Positions 1 through 10,000 of a stretch of DNA of 64,000 nt are shown here, piece after piece. Below the pieces are notes generated by a model. It saw only the letters and a program-made list of their open reading frames with translations, did not search any database and was not told the origin of the DNA. The DNA comes from Acipenser ruthenus. Taxonomy: Eukaryota > Chordata > Actinopteri > Acipenseriformes > Acipenseridae. The stretch's first letter is position 1. The number at the start of each line of letters is the position of its first letter. A program made the position numbers and the translations under genes. The stretch is from the NCBI RefSeq assembly GCF_902713425.1, contig NC_081201.1, positions 14,277,362-14,341,361 of the forward strand, in the 5' to 3' direction.

Positions 1-69
1 ACTAAAGCTAAGGTTTACAATTTTAGAAAAGCAAACTATAAAAGGTATGAAAAAGAGACTAACAGAAGT

Positions 70-1328
70 AGCACAAGGGTCAGTCTTGGGTCCTCTCCTG
101 TTCTCTCTCTACACCCGCTCCCTGGGCCCCCTCATCGCATCCTATGGTTTCTCATACCATTTCTATGCTGATGATGCTCAGATTTTCCTCTCCTTCCCCA
201 TCTCCTCCCGTATCTCTACCTGTCTGTCTGCTATTTCCTCCTGGATGCACTCGCATCACCTCAAACTCAACCTCTCTAAATCTGACCTCCTTTTCTTTCC
301 CTCCTTCTCCCCCTCCTCTGATCTCTCTCTCTGTTCCTCTGGAATCTACCACACTCTCTCCATCTTCCTCAGCTAAGAACCTTGGAGTCACCCTGGACCC
401 CTGCCTCTCTTATTCCCAGCACATCTCCACTCTGGCACGCACTTGCCGATTCTTCCTGAGCAACATCCGAAGAATCCGACCCTTCCTCACCAACTATGCT
501 ACCCAGCTCCTGGTCCAGGCCCTGGTACTCTCCCGCCTAGACTACTGCAACTCCCTCCTGGCTGGCCTCCCTGCGTCCGCCACCCGTCCGCTCCAGCTCA
601 TCCAGAACTCTGCTGCTCGCCTGGTGTTCTCTCTACCTCGCTTCGCCCACGCTACTCCACTACTCCGCTCGCTCCACTGGCTCCCGATCACCGCTCGCAT
701 CCAGTTCAAGACTCTTGTACTAGCCTACAGCTGCCTTGATCAGACTGCACCCAGCTACCTCCAGACCCTCATCTCTCCCTACACCCCCACTCGACCTCTC
801 CGCTCCGCCTGCACTAGAAGACTGGCTCTACCTCCGCTACGCTCCCCTGCCTCCCGAGCCCGCTCCTTCTCCACCCTTGCACCGCAGTGGTGGAACGAAC
901 TTCCTACAGATGTCAGGACTGCCCAGTCGCTGACCACATTCCGGCGCCTCCTTAAGACTCACCTCTTCAAACAGCACCTGTAGAACTCCTCTGTTGTATC
1001 CTGGGACACTATCACCCTTCATTTAAATATGCTTTATTTTGCTCTTATCTGCCCCCTATTTTACTGCATTTAATCCTGTACCTCAGAATATTGTAATCTG
1101 CCAAGTGTTTAATCTGTAGTATTTTGTACTTAATCATATCCTGATGTAACTTTCACTATTATCTGCTGTATTATTGAATTGTGGTTTGTCACACTTGAAA
1201 AAATTATTGTATTTCTTGTTCTTATTGTATGACTTGTATTGTAACACTTGAATGTATTTGTATTTGCTTGCGATTGTAAGTCACCCTGGATAAGGGCGTC
1301 TGCTAAGAAATAAATAATAATAATAATA
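70..1328 (+). mobile_element. L2/Maui-type LINE, 5'-truncated, inside CR1
   Basis: The insert begins within the RT domain ([14 protein letters not shown], then FYADDAQIF) and ends with the L2-style 3' tail (TAAGTCACCCTGGATAAGG) followed by a (TAA)n microsatellite. CR1 sequence before it (GACTAACAGAAGTA) and after it (GATTGGAGTAAAATAG) is contiguous in the copy at 54.5 kb, so the insertion is clear. Truncation within RT is the usual outcome of incomplete reverse transcription in this group. Confidence 0.9.
71..985 (+). pseudogene. L2 ORF2 remnant, RT and C-terminal domain
   Basis: The first 90 codons or so (from 71) carry the RT motif FYADD. A +/-1 frameshift somewhere between about 300 and 365 moves the reading to the frame ending at 983. 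That frame holds NLGVTLDPCLSYSQHI, LDYCNSLLAGLP, LHWLPITARI and the L2 C-terminal block WWNELPTDVRTAQ. The order of motifs and the terminal KTHLFKQHL are those of L2/Maui ORF2. Only the 3' third of the protein is present, so it is not functional. The apparent start codon at 47 belongs to the CR1 host sequence and is accidental. Confidence 0.85.
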
Positions 1329-1380
1329 GATTGGAGTAAAATAGAGAAAACATCCAATTTTAAATAACTTTACCATAACA

Positions 1381-2790
1381 GAGGCAGAAGTGTTAAAGGG
1401 ACTAGGAGCTCTTAAAATAAACAAATCCCCTGGGCCGGATGAGATCCTCCCAATAGTACTCAAAGAAATGAAAGCAGTTATTTACAAACCGCTAACCAAG
1501 ATCATGCAACAGTCTCTTGACACAGGGGTTGTACCGACAGACTGGAAAATAACAAAACGTAATACCGATCCACAAAAAGGGAGACAAAACCGAACCAGGT
1601 AACTACAGACCAAGAGCCTGACTTCTATTATATGTAAACTTATGGAAACTATAATAAGATCCAAAATGGAAAATTACCTATATGGCAACTATCCTGGGAG
1701 CCAGTCAGCATGGTTTTAGGAAAGGGAGATCGTGTCTAACTAACCTACTAGACTTTTTTGAGGATGCAACAATGAAAATGGATAATTGGAAAGCATACAA
1801 CATGGTCTATTTAGATTTCCAGAAAGCTTTTGACAAAGTCTCGCATGAAAGATGAATTCTCACACTGACCGCAGTAGGGATTCAAGGAAATGCATGCACA
1901 TGGATTAGGGAGTGGTTAACATATAGAAAACAGAAAGTATGGATTAGAGGAGAAACCTCAAAATGGAGCGAGGTAACCAGTGGTGTACCACTACATTAAT
2001 GATTTAGATTCTGGTATAGTAAGCAAACTCGTTAAATTTGCAGATGACACAAATAGGAGGAGTGGCAAACACTGTTGAAGCAGCAAAGGTCATTCAAAAT
2101 GATCTAGACAGCATTCAGAACTGGGCAGACACACGGCAAATTAAATTGAGAAAAATCTAAAGTATTGCATGCAGGCAATAAAAATGTGCATTATAAATAT
2201 CGTATGGGAGATACTGAAATTGAAGAAGGAATCTATGAAAGACCTAGGAGTTTATGTTGACTCAGAAATGTCTTCATCTAGACAATGTGGGGAAGCTATA
2301 AAAAAGGCCAACAAGATGCTCGGATATATTATGAGAAGTGTTGAATTTAAATCAAGGGAAGTAATGTTAAAACTTTACAATGCATTAGTAAGACCTTGCC
2401 TAGAATATTGTGTTCAGTTCTGGTCACCTTGTTACAAAAAGGATATTGCTGCTCTAGAAAGAGTGCAAAGAAGAGCAACCAGAATTATCCCGGGTTTAAA
2501 AGGCATGTCGTATGCAGACAAGCTAAAAGAATTTAATCTAATCAGTCTTTAACAAAGACGACTACGCGGCGATCTGATTCAAACATTCAAAATCCTAAAA
2601 GGTACAGACAATGTCAACCCAGGGGACGACTTTGACCTGAAAAAAGAAACAAGGACCAGGGGTCATAAATGGAGATTAGATAAAGGGGCATTCAGAACAG
2701 AAAATAGGAGGCACTTTTTTACACAGAGAATTGAGGGTCTGGAACCAACTGCCCAGTATTGTTGTTGAAGCCGACACCCTGGGATCCTTC
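1381..2790 (+). pseudogene. CR1 ORF2 remnant (reverse transcriptase and C-terminal region)
   Basis: Broken reverse-transcriptase coding region of CR1 copy A. Readable pieces include the SPGPDEILP start of the RT domain (about 1,390-1,600), the LDFQKAFDKV catalytic region (about 1,810) and a long C-terminal block at 2,169-2,552. That block carries DLGVYVDSEMS, a run equivalent to NALVRPxLEYCVQFWSP, and RVQRRATRIIPGL, which are typical of CR1 ORF2 C-termini. The frame changes several times and stops interrupt it. The YADD/FADD box region is mostly deleted. The pieces match the frames in the copies at 21 kb, 44 kb and 55-59 kb. Confidence 0.8.
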
Positions 2791-2880
2791 AAGAAGCTGC
2801 TTGCTGAGATTCTGGGATCAATAAACTACTAACAACCAAACAAGCAAGATGGGCTGAATGGCCTCCTCTCGTTTGTAAAT

Positions 2881-3470
2881 TTTATATTCATTTCGCAGCT
2901 AGCCCTGAAGCTACGGTAGAAACATTTATCAGAGAAGCGCAAGCCGGCTTGCAAATGCCGATCAAATCTTCAGCCAGCGCTGCACCCACTGGCACACGGA
3001 AGAAAAGACAATGCCAGGTTGCTAAATGCAGCAGAAACAAAACTTTCAATGTCTGCGCCCGTTGTGAAAAGGCAGTCTGTGGTACATGCACTGGTTGAAA
3101 AGTGTGTTATCTGTGTAGATTGTACCAATTAGACAGCTGTAATAGATGAGCCTTTGAACTCTGTTTCCCTCAAAGCACATTCACGTCGCTTGTTATATTT
3201 TGGTTTTATGCCATTTTTATAACTAGTTATTTATTTGATTATTTTGTATGTGCATACAGCTTTCTACACATGTTTACACAGTAGTTTATTGTGTAATGTT
3301 TGTGTTTGAAAAAAAGTGTCACTTTCAATGTATATACAGTGTTTTTGCTGTCTGTGCAAATGTTATATATGATGTTCATAAATACAAATATCAAGTTGTA
3401 TCCAATAGTTTGTTTTTCATATCAAAGCGGTTTTAAAATAGACTCCAAATGAACCGCTGCGGCGGTTGTA
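2881..3470 (+). mobile_element. piggyBac remnant, 3' part
   Basis: The segment between the CR1 3' end and the U2-type LINE relic contains the end of a piggyBac transposase and an A+T-rich 3' region. Its right limit is put near 3,470, where weakly inverted GC-rich sequence (about 3,430-3,470) resembles the end of the piggyBac at 26.17 kb. The left half is missing because CR1 inserted here. It belongs to the same family as the copy at 26.2-27.6 kb, judged from the shared C-terminal text. Confidence 0.6.
2892..3098 (+). pseudogene. piggyBac transposase C-terminus with cysteine-rich domain
   Basis: The frame through 2,991 reads into a basic TRKKRQCQVAKC stretch followed by CARCEKAVCGTC. This is the C-terminal cysteine-rich zinc-binding domain of piggyBac transposases, which helps bind the transposon ends. 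A stop at 3,096 is followed in frame by KVCYLCRLY, the usual last pair of cysteines, so the stop is probably a mutation. The catalytic DDD domain is absent. The copy at 26.7 kb (minus strand) shows the same arrangement (TPTRKRKPC). Confidence 0.75.
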
Positions 3471-3831
3471 ACTAGTTTTGTCCAAGAAATACATGTTTCA
3501 TGGAGGAAACTCAAGAACATGTGTTTGGGAGTGTCCTTTTGCCATTTCTGTTTGGGAGAGAACAAAACAAATTAACCAGGGTAGGTTTGGGAGTTACATT
3601 GTCATATGATTTAAGATTTAATTTTAAAAGGTCTTACAAAAAAGTACCCAGCACATTTTTTGTGGTTAATTATAAGTGTTAAATATGAGATGTGGGTATG
3701 AAACACATGGATAAAAATATAGATGCAAAAGATTTCTGTAGTAGAGAAAGTGCAGAACGACATTAGAAATAGAATTGAGAGGTGTGTTAAATAACTGAAA
3801 ATATGCATAAATAAATAAATAAAATAAATAA
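3471..3831 (+). mobile_element. U2-targeted Tx1-group LINE relic, 3' end
   Basis: This piece joins directly onto a U2 snRNA 3' half at 3,832, as expected for a Keno-type insertion. Two overlapping frames near 3,500-3,580 carry EETQEHVF and then WECPFAISVWER. These align with HLLWECESARRLWRK in the full U2-type copy and HIFWECDVAGSVW in the U5-type ORF2, i.e. the terminal Cys-His motif and downstream region. The tail is A+T rich with repeated AAATA units, like the tail at 16.5 kb. It is badly decayed, and the body of the element was lost when piggyBac and CR1 inserted. Confidence 0.75.
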
Positions 3832-3967
3832 ATCTGTTCTAAAGTTTAATATCCAATACGTCCCCCGTCTATTAAATAGATTTTTGGAAGCAGGAGATGG
3901 AACCGGGGCTTGCTCCGTCCACTCCACACATCGACCCGGTATTGCAGTACCTCCGGGAACGGTGCAC
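3832..3967 (+). pseudogene. RNU2: U2 snRNA gene, 3' part (interrupted copy 1)
   Basis: From ATCTGTTCT the sequence follows U2 from nt 38: AGTTTAATATCC, TACGTCCCCC, GGAGATGGAACC, GCTTGCTCCGTCCACTCC, CATCGACCCGGTATTGCAG and the 3' end at GGTGCAC. It has substitutions, and about 20 nt around stem-loop IIb are lost. The 5' 35 nt are absent because the LINE sits upstream. A purine-rich (GA)n block follows the 3' end. Confidence 0.9.
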
Positions 3968-4393
3968 AAGAAAGGTTGAGAGAGAGAGAGAGAGAGAGAG
4001 AGACAGCCTCTCCCTCTCCCTTTTTCTGGGTTGTATTTTTTCCCGCTCTTTTTGTTGTTTTTTTTTGTTTGTTTGTTTGTTCCAAATAAGGCAGGCAGGT
4101 CTGCCTAACTGAGGGACAGTCTGCTCTGCTCACGCAGCAGGCCAGTGTACCCAGAAGGCCTTGCGCTCATGGGAGGAGGAGGACGAGCGCAGCGGTAAAG
4201 CAGAAACAGAGCCGTTTAGTGGGGCAAGGAGCCCTCGCTTTCAAGGCGGCAGCAGCAAAGCGCCCCTTTGCCGGGACCGAACGGCACTTGCGTTTTGGGA
4301 AGAGTTCCCTGTTTTGTTTTGTTTTGTTTGGCCTTGCCGTCGGGTAGAGAAGGCCTTTGGGCCGGCCGGAAGGGCTGGGCTACCAGTAAAACC
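3968..4393 (+). other. U2-U5 intergenic spacer
   Basis: The spacer is homologous to 16,703-17,084 and, for its first part, to 45,858-46,222. It holds a (GA)n tract, a T-rich tract, a GGCCAGTGTACCCAGAAGG block and the U5 promoter. This shows that U2 and U5 genes alternate in one array. There is no protein-coding feature. Confidence 0.7.
4333..4352 (+). promoter_or_regulatory. PSE-like box of U5 gene copy 1
   Basis: CTTGCCGTCGGGTAGAGAAG lies at -61 to -42 from the U5 start at 4,394, which is where the proximal sequence element of vertebrate snRNA genes sits. The same box at the same spacing precedes the second U5 copy. It resembles the known PSE pattern CTTACCGTAACTTGAAAG. Confidence 0.55.
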
Positions 4394-4429
4394 ACACTCT
4401 GGCTTCTCTTCAGTTCGAATAAATCTTTC
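4394..4429 (+). pseudogene. RNU5: U5 snRNA gene, 5' part (nt 1-36), copy 1
   Basis: ACACTCTGGCTTCTCTTCAG then TTCGAATAAATCTTTC matches U5 nt 1-36 without gaps and with only a few substitutions. The match stops in loop 1 just before the invariant GCCUUUUAC, where the LINE begins. The 3' part resumes at 11,152. Confidence 0.9.
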
Positions 4430-5120
4430 TAAGACTAAGGCTTAGAGGGTAGTGGCATTGCCCGCTCCCTCCGAGGGTCTGTGAGAGGTTTGTTCGGGTG
4501 AGGAGGAACAGAATTTTTTTTTATTTTTGACTGGCTTTCTTCAGCTCGGCAACTTTTTGGAAGACTAATGCTCAGTCTGGTTTTGGCTTGCCCAATCCAG
4601 GCCGAGGGTCTTTCAAGATTTTGTTGACTGTTGAGAGCAGTTTTTTCTTTTTCAGGCGGTTCCAGTTTTTTTCTTTTTCAGGCTTTTCCAGACGTTCCTG
4701 GAGTTAGAGAGAAGGAGGACCTACCATCCAGACGACCTTTGAGGACCCTTTGATGACCTAGACGACCTCATCCCCAGCCCTTGATTGTAATCGAGATCCA
4801 GACCGAGAGAGCAGCAGGCGCCCAGCAGAGGGTGCCATCTGGGAGGAGCAGAGGGCGGCCCCGGACCCCGAGGAGGCGTCACAGCCATGATTCTTCCTAC
4901 GTGGTCTCGGTGCCAAGCAGCGCCCCCTACTCCGCCAGGGAAGGACACCGTTCACCTGGGGAGGGGTTCCCTCTTGCGAGGCGACCATCTCCTCAGGGAC
5001 TAAAGTAATAGTTCCTTCAACTGCCCAGATTTGCTGCTTATGTTGTCTCTTTTCCGTAGAGAGAGACAACCCGGACGTCCAGAGGCTTCTCCCACCCCAA
5101 TCGGAGGAGCCAGCTGAAGG

Positions 5121-7067
5121 ATGGCGTTCCGGCCAACCCAGGAGACCAGGAGGCACAATGCGGTGCGCTTCACAAGAAACAAGCAAGATGAAACGGAACC
5201 AGGACTGACGAGACTGGAGTTCAGCCGGACCATTCTTCAGAGGGGTATGGGTTTTTCCCCTTCTGACTTGAATTGTTTGGTGAAATTGCCAGGGCTTAAG
5301 GAAGTGTTTGAGGTCAGTTTTAGGAACCCCCAAAAGTTACAAGAAATGTGGTCCTTTTGGGGGGAGAATAAATATCTCGCTCCATACAAAGAATTTTGTG
5401 TGGATGCACTGACAGACAGAGAAATGAAAGTTGTTACTGTCCAATTTTTCAATGAGGCTGTTAGCGACTATGATATTACAACATGGCTTAACCGCTATGG
5501 GAGGGTGTCATCAGAAGGGAGGAAAATTACAGATGAAGATGGGGTTTGGACAGGAGCCAGAAAGTGGCTGGTACGCCTTAATGTTGATCCATCGGGCATT
5601 GGAGGCGTCCGCCACATTCCAAACTCCATAGTGTTAGGGCCCAACAGAGGGCTGGTATTCTATAATGGGATGCCAAAACTCTGCAGGAAATGTGGGGAAT
5701 TAGGACACCTGGCGGCCGCGTGTACTGTAGTCAAGTGCAGGAACTGCGGCGCCCCCCACGAGACCAGCCACTGCAGAGAAGAGAGGCAGTGCAATTTGTG
5801 TGGAAAGAAGGGGCACCTGTTTAAGGACTGCCCCTCTTCCTATGCCAACATGGCCAGAGCCAGCAAGGCAAACACGAACAAGCCTAGGCCTGAGCAGGAA
5901 GAGGGAGCAAGTAACAAAGATCAGTCCACATCACCACCAACAGTATCCAAGACCCAGACTCCAGCACCACCATCATCACCAGCACCCCCCTCACCCCCCC
6001 GCCCCCGAGACATGTCCCGTTTTACGAGGACCCCTTCCCCCAGCCCAGAGAGAGAGTACAACAGCCACTCCACTAGCTCCTCCAGTAGCTCCTCTGATGC
6101 AGAACACGAGGCAGGGAGGGAGCCCGGACCCAGCAGCGGCCCCCCCCTGAGTAGGGCCCTCTCAGCGCCAGCACTCCCCCTCGGCTCTCGTTATGACGCC
6201 ATAAGGATTGAGTCCGTGGGGGAGGAAAGCGAAAGCGACAGTGAAAGTGAGAGTGAGAAGGAGGGGAAGGGAGTGAAGAACCAGCAGAGGGTGGGGAAAA
6301 GAAAGGGTAGAGACGAGGGGGGGAAAAGAAAGAAGATCAGGATCAAAGACAGCAAGTTGCAGGTGGCCCCCATAGATCCAAAACCAGCTAATGTCCACAC
6401 AAAGTCCCCAGTCTTGCCCTCGCAGGCAGAGACGGAGGCGAGTGGGACGGCTACACTGCCGCCTAGTGGGCAGGTAGCAGCCAGCCAGGGCATCCCCAGC
6501 CAGCCTTCCCAGTTGTTGGCACAAACCCTAGCACACCTCGCAGAAGAGGTGTTCACTAATGCACCGAGGGAGAGGTCGGGGTCAACACCTTCCCTGACCA
6601 GCAGTACCTCGGTAGCAATGACCCTCTTCAAGCGAAGGGCCTCCCTTCAAAGCATCCTTGACCCCCTCCCTTGTATGGGCAAAACCAGGGGCCCCCTAGA
6701 GGTCCTCCTAGATACAGCACTGGAGGACATGGGAATACCCCTGGACGCGGTAAGCCAGAAGTCTGCTAACAGCTCCAATTCAACAGACGGTAACAGCCAA
6801 AGAATGCTGTCTGTCATAACCCCCCCCCAGGACAAAGCTGACCCACACGTTCCGAGGGGCCCTGAGCAAGTTCCACCAGACTTACCTTGTGGGGAGTTGA
6901 ATAGCCCCAACAACTCCACGTACTGTGCATATAAAGACGGTGCCTTCTTGGACGAGGCAGCAGTGAGTACCTTCTCAGGGGTGATGGGAGTTGCAAATAA
7001 GCCCAAGCCCCCTCGAAGCAAGCGTAGAGCTAAGAGTAGGAAGAGTGTCCCGACCTCCCAATCATAG
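5121..7067 (+). CDS. ORF1 protein of the U5-targeted LINE (CCHC RNA-binding)
   Basis: A 648-residue open frame. Residues about 1-185 form an N-terminal domain (LTRLEFSRTILQ, LNCLVKLPG) shared with the U2-type ORF1 at 11,694. Three zinc knuckles follow at about residues 188-238: CRKCGELGHLAAAC, CRNCGAPHETSHC and CNLCGKKGHLFKDC. They point to nucleic-acid binding, as in other Tx1-group ORF1 proteins. The rest is low-complexity Pro/Ser-rich and then acidic (EESESDSESESEKE) and basic (KRKKIRIK), with a basic C-terminus. Its expected role is to coat LINE RNA into a ribonucleoprotein. ORF2 follows after 5 bases, so re-initiation or similar coupling is plausible. The start used is the first ATG before the conserved N-terminal block. 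Confidence 0.9.
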   Translation: MAFRPTQETRRHNAVRFTRNKQDETEPGLTRLEFSRTILQRGMGFSPSDLNCLVKLPGLKEVFEVSFRNPQKLQEMWSFWGENKYLAPYKEFCVDALTDREMKVVTVQFFNEAVSDYDITTWLNRYGRVSSEGRKITDEDGVWTGARKWLVRLNVDPSGIGGVRHIPNSIVLGPNRGLVFYNGMPKLCRKCGELGHLAAACTVVKCRNCGAPHETSHCREERQCNLCGKKGHLFKDCPSSYANMARASKANTNKPRPEQEEGASNKDQSTSPPTVSKTQTPAPPSSPAPPSPPRPRDMSRFTRTPSPSPEREYNSHSTSSSSSSSDAEHEAGREPGPSSGPPLSRALSAPALPLGSRYDAIRIESVGEESESDSESESEKEGKGVKNQQRVGKRKGRDEGGKRKKIRIKDSKLQVAPIDPKPANVHTKSPVLPSQAETEASGTATLPPSGQVAASQGIPSQPSQLLAQTLAHLAEEVFTNAPRERSGSTPSLTSSTSVAMTLFKRRASLQSILDPLPCMGKTRGPLEVLLDTALEDMGIPLDAVSQKSANSSNSTDGNSQRMLSVITPPQDKADPHVPRGPEQVPPDLPCGELNSPNNSTYCAYKDGAFLDEAAVSTFSGVMGVANKPKPPRSKRRAKSRKSVPTSQS

Positions 7068-7072
7068 TCGCT

Positions 7073-10000
7073 ATGGGGTGGACGCAGCGACTCCTTTTCT
7101 TGTTAGCTACCCTGATGGCCCTGATATGTGTGTCTGTTAATGTCAGGAGCATCAGGGAGACACAAAAAAGATTTGATGTACTAAACTATCTAGCTAACTT
7201 GAAAGCAGATCTCATCTTTCTGCAGGAGTGTGGTATTTCGTCGAGCCCTGATTATAGGGACCTGAAGGAGAGTTGGACCCTGGGGGACTCCTTCTGGTCG
7301 GGCTCCAACATAGCCAGAGCCGACGGAGTAGGTATCCTGTTTAAAAACCCATTTATTACCTCCCGCAGCAGCAGGGAGGTAGAACCTGGTAGAATTCTGA
7401 GCGTGGATGTGACATACAACAACACTCCCCTCAGACTGGTCAATGTCTACGCACCCACTAACCAAAACGAAAGAGTTCAATTTTTTCCACAGCTGCGTCC
7501 ACTCCTGCTGGGGAACGTACCCGTCATCGTGTCAGGTGACTTCAATTGTGCTCTGAGGGACGTAGACCGGAGCAGGCCACGCAACGACCGCTCTAGTAGA
7601 GTTTTGTCCTCCGTAATATTTGATTTCTCCCTGTGTGATGCAGGTAAGGACCTGGTGCCTCCCTTTACCTGGGTGAGCTCATCTGGGACCTCCTTCTCCC
7701 GTATAGATCTCGTCCTGCATACCAGCTCCCTTACGAAGACGGCAGTAGACACCCAGGCCGTCTTCTTCTCCGACCATAGGCTCCTGCAGGTAACATTGCA
7801 GGTCCCTCAGACCTCCCAGATGGGGTCAGGGGTCTGGAAATTAAACACCTCCTTACTCGATGACCCCTCCATAGCTGCAGCCTATAAGAGCAGGCTTGTT
7901 GAGTGGACCACTTTGCGTGACCTATTCAACTCCCCTATAGAGTGGTGGGAGATGGTCAAAATGAGAACTAAGGGTTATTTCATAGCAGCAGGCAAGAGGA
8001 AAGCAAAAGAAAGGAGGGCCAAATATAAATACCTGAATGCTGCCCTCCAGCGTCTGAGCCTGCTTCAGCTTCGGGGGTTCCCTGTAAGCGACGAGATAGC
8101 CCAGACCAAGCTAGATCTTTCAGTGCTTTGTAGGGAGGAACAACGAAAGGTCATGCACAATGCAAAAGTGCAAAAAATGGAGGAAGACGAAAAGTGTACT
8201 CGCTTCTTCTTCCAGAAAACGAGGGAGAAGCGGCACTTGATGTCCTCCATGCTCGACAGCAGGGGGAGGATAGTAGAGGATAGTGAGGGAGTGAAAAAAG
8301 TGGTAGAGAACTTCTATAGGGACCTGTATAACATCAAAGCTACAGATGACACCCTGATAGAGTGGTTCCTGAGCCAGTTGGAGCCTGACTCAGTGCGGGA
8401 CGAGGAGGAGGAGGAGAAGGACCCAGAACTCACGCTGGAGGAGCTCACCCAGGCGGTTAAGACCATGAACACCGGTAAGACGCCAGGTCCAGATGGCATC
8501 CCGGGTGAGTATTACCATCTTTTTTGGGACACGCTAAAAGTCCATTTAGCGGAGGTCTACAGAGCGGTCTACAGGGAGAAGCGGTTGGGCCCTTCTATGC
8601 GGGAGAGTGTAATTACTCTCCTTCATAAGAAAGGGGAAGTTAAAGATCTACGGAATTGGCGCCCAATCAGCCTCCTTTGCGTGGATTACAAGATACTAGC
8701 CAAAGCTCTGATGCTCCGGCTACAAGTACACCTCCCTTTGGTCATTGGCCCTGACCAGGCTTGTGGCGTCCCAGGGAGGTCCATCACGGATATTTTAATG
8801 TTAACAAGGGACATTCTGGCTTATTCTAGAGAACGGAACCATCCCCTCTGCCTGTTCAACCTTGACCAGGAGAAGGCGTTCGATAGGGTAAGCCATGAAT
8901 ATATGTACAAAGTGATGGACCAGATGAAATTCGCTCCTGGACTTAGGGAGTGGGTTAAAACCATATATACAAACATTAGTACCCGAGTCTTGGTGAACAG
9001 GCACCTGACTGGTAAAATATCTATCCAGTCAGGGGTCAGACAGGGTTGCCCACTATCCCCACTGCTATATGTCGTGTGCATTGAACCCCTCCTGCAGGCA
9101 ATTCGTAGGGATACCAATATAACTGGTTTCCAGCTGCCTGGATCCAACGGGGTCCAGGTCAAAACAACAGCATATATGGACGATGTGTCACTCATTTGCA
9201 CCAACACATCGTCGGTACCTCGGATTAGTAATATCCTTGAGAAGTACTGCACGGCGACTGGGGCAGTGATTAATAAGTCCAAGAGCGAAGTCTACGTGTC
9301 TAAAAATTGGCAGGTAGATAGGGAACTGTCGGACATGTACCCTGTCAAAAAGGACAAAATCAAGATTCTGGGCCTCATTTTCGAGAACAATAGCTCGGGG
9401 GCCCAGAGCTGGACGGCGGCCATTAACCAGGTCCGTAAAAAGATTGGCGGATGGAGCACAAGATCCTTAACAATGACGGGTAGAGTATTAATAACCAAGT
9501 CTATACTGTTCCCCATCCTCTCTTATGTAGGAAAAATCTTTCCCCCAGACAGGACCACCAAAAAAGTGGTGGACCGCATTATCCACCGCTTTATCTGGGG
9601 CAGCAAGATGGAGAGGGTAAAGCGAGCCACCCTGAGTAAAGCCGACAAGAAGGGAGGTAAGGGGGTCCCGGACGTTGTGCAGCTCACCCGAGTGCAGGGG
9701 CTCACGCAAACTATCAAGAACATCCAGGCCCTGGACAGGAAGGTATGTTACATGAATCGTTTCTATTTTGCCACCTGTCTCAGGGCCTTGGGCCTCTGCA
9801 CTATTGATAACACCGTGCCGTACTCCTGGGACCCCCCATTGTATTATAGAACCTTAAGGGACACTATATATAAATTGGGCTTAGATAAAGCAAAATTGGC
9901 CTCCTGGGAATACAAGGCTGTAACTAAATATCTTGCCGGTTCCCAGGAAATTGAAAAAGTAGCTACTTTCTCCCTCACCCAAAGCCAAAAAATCTGGGAG

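Larger units (their letters stand above)
1..2880 (+). mobile_element. CR1-clade LINE, copy A (interrupted by L2)
   Basis: Bases 1-69 and 1,329-2,880 match the longer CR1 copy at 52.7-59.2 kb. The 5' part continues beyond the window. An L2 LINE sits between the two parts, and the CR1 reading resumes with the same bases after it. Compared with the longer copy, about 460 bases are missing after about 1,356, and about 35 bases that include the end of the reverse-transcriptase QGS/LGP region are missing near 1,990. The 3' end carries the family tail (GGGCTGAATGGCCTCC followed by TCGTTTGTAAA). The 3' end is complete and lies against a piggyBac transposase fragment, so CR1 inserted into the piggyBac. 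It is a dead copy. Confidence 0.85.

Noticed and set aside
47-376. A gene starting MKKRLTEV
   Set aside because: The start lies in CR1 sequence and the frame runs into the L2 RT across the insertion boundary, so it is an accidental fusion.
3832-3967. Functional U2 gene
   Set aside because: Lacks its 5' 35 nt and promoter and has an internal loss. The same applies to the copies at 16,549 and 45,707, which are also split or halved.
4394-4429. Chance similarity to U5
   Set aside because: 36 ungapped bases, the complementary 3' part on the far side of the LINE, a 3' box, PSE spacing and a second independent copy make chance untenable.
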